Assembly: GCF_965248315.1 (NCBI RefSeq)
Contig: NZ_CBDFIX010000002.1
Location: 3,348,001 to 3,412,000 of the forward strand
Direction: 5' to 3'
Source of the DNA: Ulvibacterium sp965248315
Lineage (GTDB): Bacteria; Bacteroidota; Bacteroidia; Flavobacteriales; Flavobacteriaceae
DNA: 64,000 nt
The notes under the pieces are model-generated. The model was not told the origin of the DNA, searched no databases, and saw nothing but the letters and a program-made list of their open reading frames with translations. Shown one piece after another: positions 62,402 to 64,000 of the stretch (positions within the stretch are counted from its first letter, which is position 1; each line of letters begins with the position of its first letter). The position numbers and the translations under genes were made by a program.

Positions 62402-64000
62402 TTACTTTAATCGAATATCGGATACCGATGCGCCTGATGGTATCATAGGAAACACATTATCTTCCTTCTCTACCCTAACCTCCAAGAAATATGGATTTTT
62501 GGAAGCCATCATTTCCTGGACGGCCGCTTTTAAATCCTTACGTTCCGTAACACGTTTGGCTTCTATGTGATATCCTTCCGCAATCTTCACAAAATCCGGA
62601 TTGGTCATTACGGTAGAGGCATATCTGCTTTCAAAAAATAATTCCTGCCATTGCCGAACCATACCCAAATGATCATTGTTGAGTACTACGATCTTTACAG
62701 GAATATTATGCTGAAAGATGACCCCTAACTCTTGAATCGTCATTTGATATCCCCCATCCCCGATAATGGCGACCACCTCACGATCCATAGCTCCCATTTT
62801 AGCACCTATGGCCGCGGGCAATGCGAAGCCCATGGTCCCTAATCCACCTGAGGTTATATTACTCTTGCTATGCTTGAATTTGGCATATCTGCAGGCCACC
62901 ATCTGATGTTGACCTACATCCGTAACCATTACGGCCTCATGTCCTGAGGCCAAATTAATTTCCTCAATTACCTCCCCCATGGTCAAGCCAGGTTTCGTCG
63001 GATGTAAATCCTTTTCGATTACTTGGGCAAATTCTTCCTCATATTTCTTATCAAATTCCTTGCGCCACTCCTCATGGGAATTGTCATTGATAAGGGGCAG
63101 AATGAGTTCCAAAGTGGTCTTGGCATCCCCAAGTACCGCTATATCTACAGGGACGTTCTTATTGATTTCAGCAGGATCTATCTCAAAATGGATGATCTTT
63201 GCTTGCTTGGCATAGGTATCCAAGCTACCTGTTACCCGGTCATCAAACCGCATTCCAATGGCAATGAGAAGGTCGCATTCATTGGTCAATACATTGGGAC
63301 CATAATTGCCGTGCATTCCCACCATTCCCACATTCAAGGGATGACCGGTGGGTATGGCGGATTCTCCCATAATGGTCCACGCAGCAGGAATCCCAGCTTT
63401 TTCAATAAATGCCTTTAAAGCTTTCTCGGCCTTTCCCAGGATTACGCCTTGGCCCCAAACTATATAGGGTTTTTTTGCCTCATTGATCAATTCTGCGGCC
63501 GCCTCAATGGCCTTTGTACTTGGTTGGGGCACAGGTTTATAACTTCGTACTCCCGTGCATTTTTCATACGTAAAATCAAATTCCTCAAATTGGGCATTCT
63601 TCGTAATATCGATAAGTACCGGGCCAGGACGACCTGACTTGGCAATATAAAATGCCTTGGCCATCACTTCAGGAATCTCCGCAGCCTTTGTAATCTGATG
63701 GTTCCATTTGGTGACAGGTGTTGATATTCCTATGATATCCGTTTCCTGAAAGGCATCCGACCCCAATAGATGTCTTGGAACTTGCCCCGTAATACATACT
63801 ATGGGTGTTGAGTCTATTTGTGCATCGGCAAGGCCCGTAACCAAATTTGTCGCTCCCGGCCCGGACGTGGCCATGGCTATTCCCACTTTTCCAGTAACCC
63901 TGGCATATCCTTGGGCTGCATGAGTAGCACCCTGTTCATGCCTCGTTAAAATATGAGTCAACTTGTCCTGAAACTTGTACAACTCATCATAAACGGGCAT
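62402..64000 (-). CDS. ilvB: Acetolactate synthase large subunit, N-terminus cut by window edge
   Basis: The visible 532 residues are the major part of the thiamine-diphosphate enzyme that makes acetolactate and acetohydroxybutyrate. The catalytic glutamate is in ILTRHEQGA, and the cofactor motif reads GDGGYQMTIQELGVIFQHNIPVKIVVLNN. The ATG at the very edge is internal (family context GAIMPVYDEL), so about 30 or more N-terminal residues lie beyond the window. It leads the ilvB-methyltransferase-ilvN-ilvC unit. Confidence 0.96.
   Translation of the reverse strand: MPVYDELYKFQDKLTHILTRHEQGATHAAQGYARVTGKVGIAMATSGPGATNLVTGLADAQIDSTPIVCITGQVPRHLLGSDAFQETDIIGISTPVTKWNHQITKAAEIPEVMAKAFYIAKSGRPGPVLIDITKNAQFEEFDFTYEKCTGVRSYKPVPQPSTKAIEAAAELINEAKKPYIVWGQGVILGKAEKALKAFIEKAGIPAAWTIMGESAIPTGHPLNVGMVGMHGNYGPNVLTNECDLLIAIGMRFDDRVTGSLDTYAKQAKIIHFEIDPAEINKNVPVDIAVLGDAKTTLELILPLINDNSHEEWRKEFDKKYEEEFAQVIEKDLHPTKPGLTMGEVIEEINLASGHEAVMVTDVGQHQMVACRYAKFKHSKSNITSGGLGTMGFALPAAIGAKMGAMDREVVAIIGDGGYQMTIQELGVIFQHNIPVKIVVLNNDHLGMVRQWQELFFESRYASTVMTNPDFVKIAEGYHIEAKRVTERKDLKAAVQEMMASKNPYFLEVRVEKEDNVFPMIPSGASVSDIRLK

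Noticed and set aside
63998..64000. ATG at the right edge as the ilvB start
   Set aside because: The methionine is internal (GAIMPVYDEL in the family); the true start lies outside the window.
1..64000. tRNA, rRNA, CRISPR, insertion sequences
   Set aside because: I looked in the intergenic gaps for cloverleaf ends, spaced direct repeats and transposase frames and found none I could support; a short tRNA could still be missed by eye.

Overview
The window reads as chromosomal DNA of a member of the Bacteroidota, most likely a marine Flavobacteriaceae of the Maribacter/Zobellia/Arenibacter type (an inference from protein style, not from a search). Supporting signs are moderate GC, very few Shine-Dalgarno sequences, many upstream elements of the Bacteroidota form TAnnTTTG (with TTG/TTTG about 17-22 bases further upstream), many secreted lipoproteins, an algal-glucan type GH16 enzyme, a fused alpha/beta 2-oxoacid dehydrogenase E1, and a 701-residue RecG. 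I see no rRNA, tRNA, CRISPR array, transposase or prophage genes. The window looks like core and near-core chromosome with some accessory insertions.

Layout. 1-9 kb: an edge-truncated LVIVD-type lipoprotein, a rhomboid protease, a lipid A type acyltransferase, a sterol-desaturase-family hydroxylase, GlmM, an ACP phosphodiesterase, a gamma-glutamyltransferase lipoprotein and a GluR0-like ligand-gated potassium channel. 9.1-16.3 kb: a small double-glycine-leader, six-cysteine peptide with its own terminator, then a DNA-repair block. That block holds an XRE-S24 (LexA-like) repressor divergent from a radical SAM / DUF4130 pair, an AlkC-type alkylation-repair protein and UvrA. The divergent intergenic region carries an array of near-identical palindromes lying on both promoters. 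16.3-25.3 kb: a LOG-family hydrolase, an M1-peptidase-like protein without the zinc motif fused to a predicted outer-membrane barrel, the fused E1, an AraC regulator with membrane N-terminus, and a DoxX / secreted protein / lipoprotein set preceded by inverted repeats.

25.3-51.4 kb: an M16 peptidase, a kinase-aminotransferase (phospho-lyase type) fusion, DoxX, HolA, an orphan HsdR-N nuclease-like protein, a GT2, an OmpA-type lipoprotein, a zinc metalloprotease, TsaC, a GH16 laminarinase-like lipoprotein, a UvrD/PcrA helicase, a DsrE-like protein, a glutamate-synthase-like flavoprotein, a degenerate OmpA paralogue, a conserved membrane-anchored protein, a patatin, an active M1 aminopeptidase, RecG and a DUF2911/TPR protein. 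51.6-64 kb: branched-chain amino acid biosynthesis. leuC-leuD-leuA-type-leuB run on the plus strand, and ilvB-(methyltransferase)-ilvN-ilvC run on the minus strand. An MFS transporter and a GapN-like dehydrogenase lie between them, and ilvB is cut by the right edge.

The most promising candidate for an undescribed system is the block at 9.4-16.3 kb: a putative self-cleaving repressor, palindromic operators over two divergent promoters, and a poorly characterised radical SAM/DUF4130 pair next to alkylation and nucleotide-excision repair genes. Other points worth checking are the pseudo-M1/barrel fusion, the six-cysteine peptide, the kinase-lyase fusion and the methyltransferase inside the ilv operon.
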